NCBI GenBank assembly: GCA_014729315.1 | Contig: WJKD01000410.1 | Location: 1-33,094 of the forward strand | DNA length: 33,094 nt | DNA from: Promethearchaeota archaeon | GTDB taxonomy: Archaea; Asgardarchaeota; Lokiarchaeia; Sigynarchaeales; SOKP01 | Direction: 5' to 3' | Shown here: in pieces, positions 32,183 to 33,094 of the stretch | How positions within the stretch are numbered: position 1 is the first letter of the stretch | Layout: every line of letters starts with the position of its first letter | The notes under the pieces: generated by a model | Told to the model about the DNA's origin: nothing | The model's input: the letters and a program-made list of their open reading frames with translations, nothing else | The model's database searches: none | Translations under genes and position numbers: made by a program

Positions 32183-33094
32183 ATGGCAGAGAGAAAAAAT
32201 ATCACTGTTATAGGTATGGGATACGTTGGTATTCCGATGGCTGCACTATTAGCTGATGTCGAAAACTTCTTTGTAACGGGTATTCAGAGAAGATCGAAAA
32301 GAAGCGGTTGGAAAATTGACTGGTTAAACGCTGGAAAGAATCCTTTTGAAGGAGATGAACCTGGGCTAGACGAGCTTATAGAAAGAGTTGCTAAAAACGG
32401 TAAATTTAAAGTAACTGATAATTACGACCATGTTGAAGAAGCTGATTACATATTGATTGATGTTCAAACGCCAGTAGATGATCAACGAATTCCACGATAC
32501 GAATCACTTAAGGAAGTCTCTTTAAAAATCGCGAATCATTTAAAGAAAGGAGTCTGCATCATAATAGAGTCTACCGTGGCCCCTGGAACGACTAATAACA
32601 TTGTGCAGCCAATCCTCGAAAAGGAAAGCGGGCTCAAGAGAGGGGAGGACTTTTATTTAGTCTTTTCATTCGAAAGAGTTATGCCGGGTAAATTGATAGA
32701 GTATATCACTGACTTTCCTAGAGTTATTGGTGGAGGATGCGCTGAAGCAAACGAAAAGGCAAAATATCTATATGGTAAAGTCGTTAAAGAAGAACTCCAA
32801 GTTACAGATACTTTAACCGCAGAGTTAACAAAATGTATAGAAAACAGTTATAGAGATGTAAATATTGCTTTCGCAAACGAAATGGCTTTGTTATGTGAAG
32901 AATTTAATAGAAATGTTTTCGAAATAATTGGGTTTATAAATCACAGACACGATCGCATGATGCATTATCCTGGAAGTGGAGTAGGGGGGCATTGCTTGAC
33001 GAAAGATCCATGGTTGTTAATGTACGGTTATGAAACATATACCGATAAAAAGTATAATGAAAAAATTAAAATAATCCCTGACTCGAGATATTTA
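32183..33094 (+). CDS. UDP-N-acetyl-D-mannosaminuronate/UDP-glucose dehydrogenase-type enzyme (cut by window edge)
   Basis: This is translated from the raw plus strand: ATG at 32183 and an open frame to the edge (304 codons). NAD-binding GMGYVGIPMAA (11-21) and IESTVAPGTTNNI (near 129-141) are family motifs, and the active-site cysteine C271 is in GGHCLTKDPW (usual GGHC/GxxC). This places it in the UDP-sugar 6-dehydrogenase family, most like the ManNAc dehydrogenase branch (WecC/Mnn-type), which makes the uronic acid for surface polysaccharides and S-layer glycans. The C-terminal UDP-binding domain is missing with the rest of the gene. The N-terminus carries an unusual insert IQRRSKRSGWKIDWLNAG near 35-52 where typical enzymes have a short glycine-rich region. 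It may act together with the NDP-sugar pyrophosphorylase at the left end. Confidence 0.87.
   Translation, partial: MAERKNITVIGMGYVGIPMAALLADVENFFVTGIQRRSKRSGWKIDWLNAGKNPFEGDEPGLDELIERVAKNGKFKVTDNYDHVEEADYILIDVQTPVDDQRIPRYESLKEVSLKIANHLKKGVCIIIESTVAPGTTNNIVQPILEKESGLKRGEDFYLVFSFERVMPGKLIEYITDFPRVIGGGCAEANEKAKYLYGKVVKEELQVTDTLTAELTKCIENSYRDVNIAFANEMALLCEEFNRNVFEIIGFINHRHDRMMHYPGSGVGGHCLTKDPWLLMYGYETYTDKKYNEKIKIIPDSRYL

Overview
The window is AT-rich (roughly one third G+C by eye) and looks archaeal, most likely from an Asgard (Lokiarchaeia-type) or similar mesophilic archaeon. Evidence seen in the sequence: an archaeal-type 7S SRP RNA with both S-domain tetraloops, an archaeal uS10 ribosomal protein preceded by the strong Shine-Dalgarno motif GGTGATC, many GTG and TTG starts, and TATA-like boxes close upstream of genes. 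The Asgard placement is inference. It rests on general gene style (small Zn-ribbon proteins, a Bud23-like methyltransferase, 7-TM orphan proteins) and not on a phylogenetic marker that I could test.

Layout. 1-4105 (minus strand): the start of a hydantoinase B/oxoprolinase gene cut by the window edge, a GPH-type MFS sugar symporter, and a nucleotidyltransferase with a left-handed beta-helix (sugar-nucleotide synthesis). 4308-9050: a small CxH/CxxC protein, an UlaG-like metallo-beta-lactamase-fold hydrolase, an alpha-glucan phosphorylase, a short protein resembling an isolated chitobiase-type domain, and a tRNA-dihydrouridine synthase. 9098-11502 (minus): MtnA (methionine salvage) and threonine synthase. 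11610-15473 (plus): a DUF1848 protein, then a tightly coupled pair made of a phytoene-desaturase/retinol-saturase-like flavoprotein and an NAD(P)H reductase carrying a 2Fe-2S domain, which is the best candidate for an uncharacterised redox system here. 15696-18325: a CDF cation transporter with three tandem cytoplasmic domains, convergent with an Ldh2-type malate/lactate dehydrogenase.

18326-20297 is a small-gene zone: two doubtful short ORFs, one Zn-ribbon protein, twin MKPPH Zn-ribbon proteins, and the 7S SRP RNA gene. 20298-23185: a sulfotransferase, a tandem pair of four-cysteine paralogues, and a 3-methyladenine-DNA glycosylase. 23410-27050: a 7-TM protein, then a three-gene minus-strand operon (orphan two-domain protein, CDF transporter fused to a NifX-like domain, inositol-monophosphatase family enzyme). 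27439-30576: a ribbon-helix-helix-type protein, uS10 with an apparent ATA start, a cysteine-rich radical SAM protein and a Bud23-like methyltransferase. 30887-33094 (plus): a stand-alone response regulator, a rhomboid protease and a UDP-N-acetylmannosaminuronate-type dehydrogenase that runs off the window edge.

Most genes are single transcription units or short operons typical of a chromosomal core region. I saw no transposase, integrase, CRISPR array, tRNA or rRNA.
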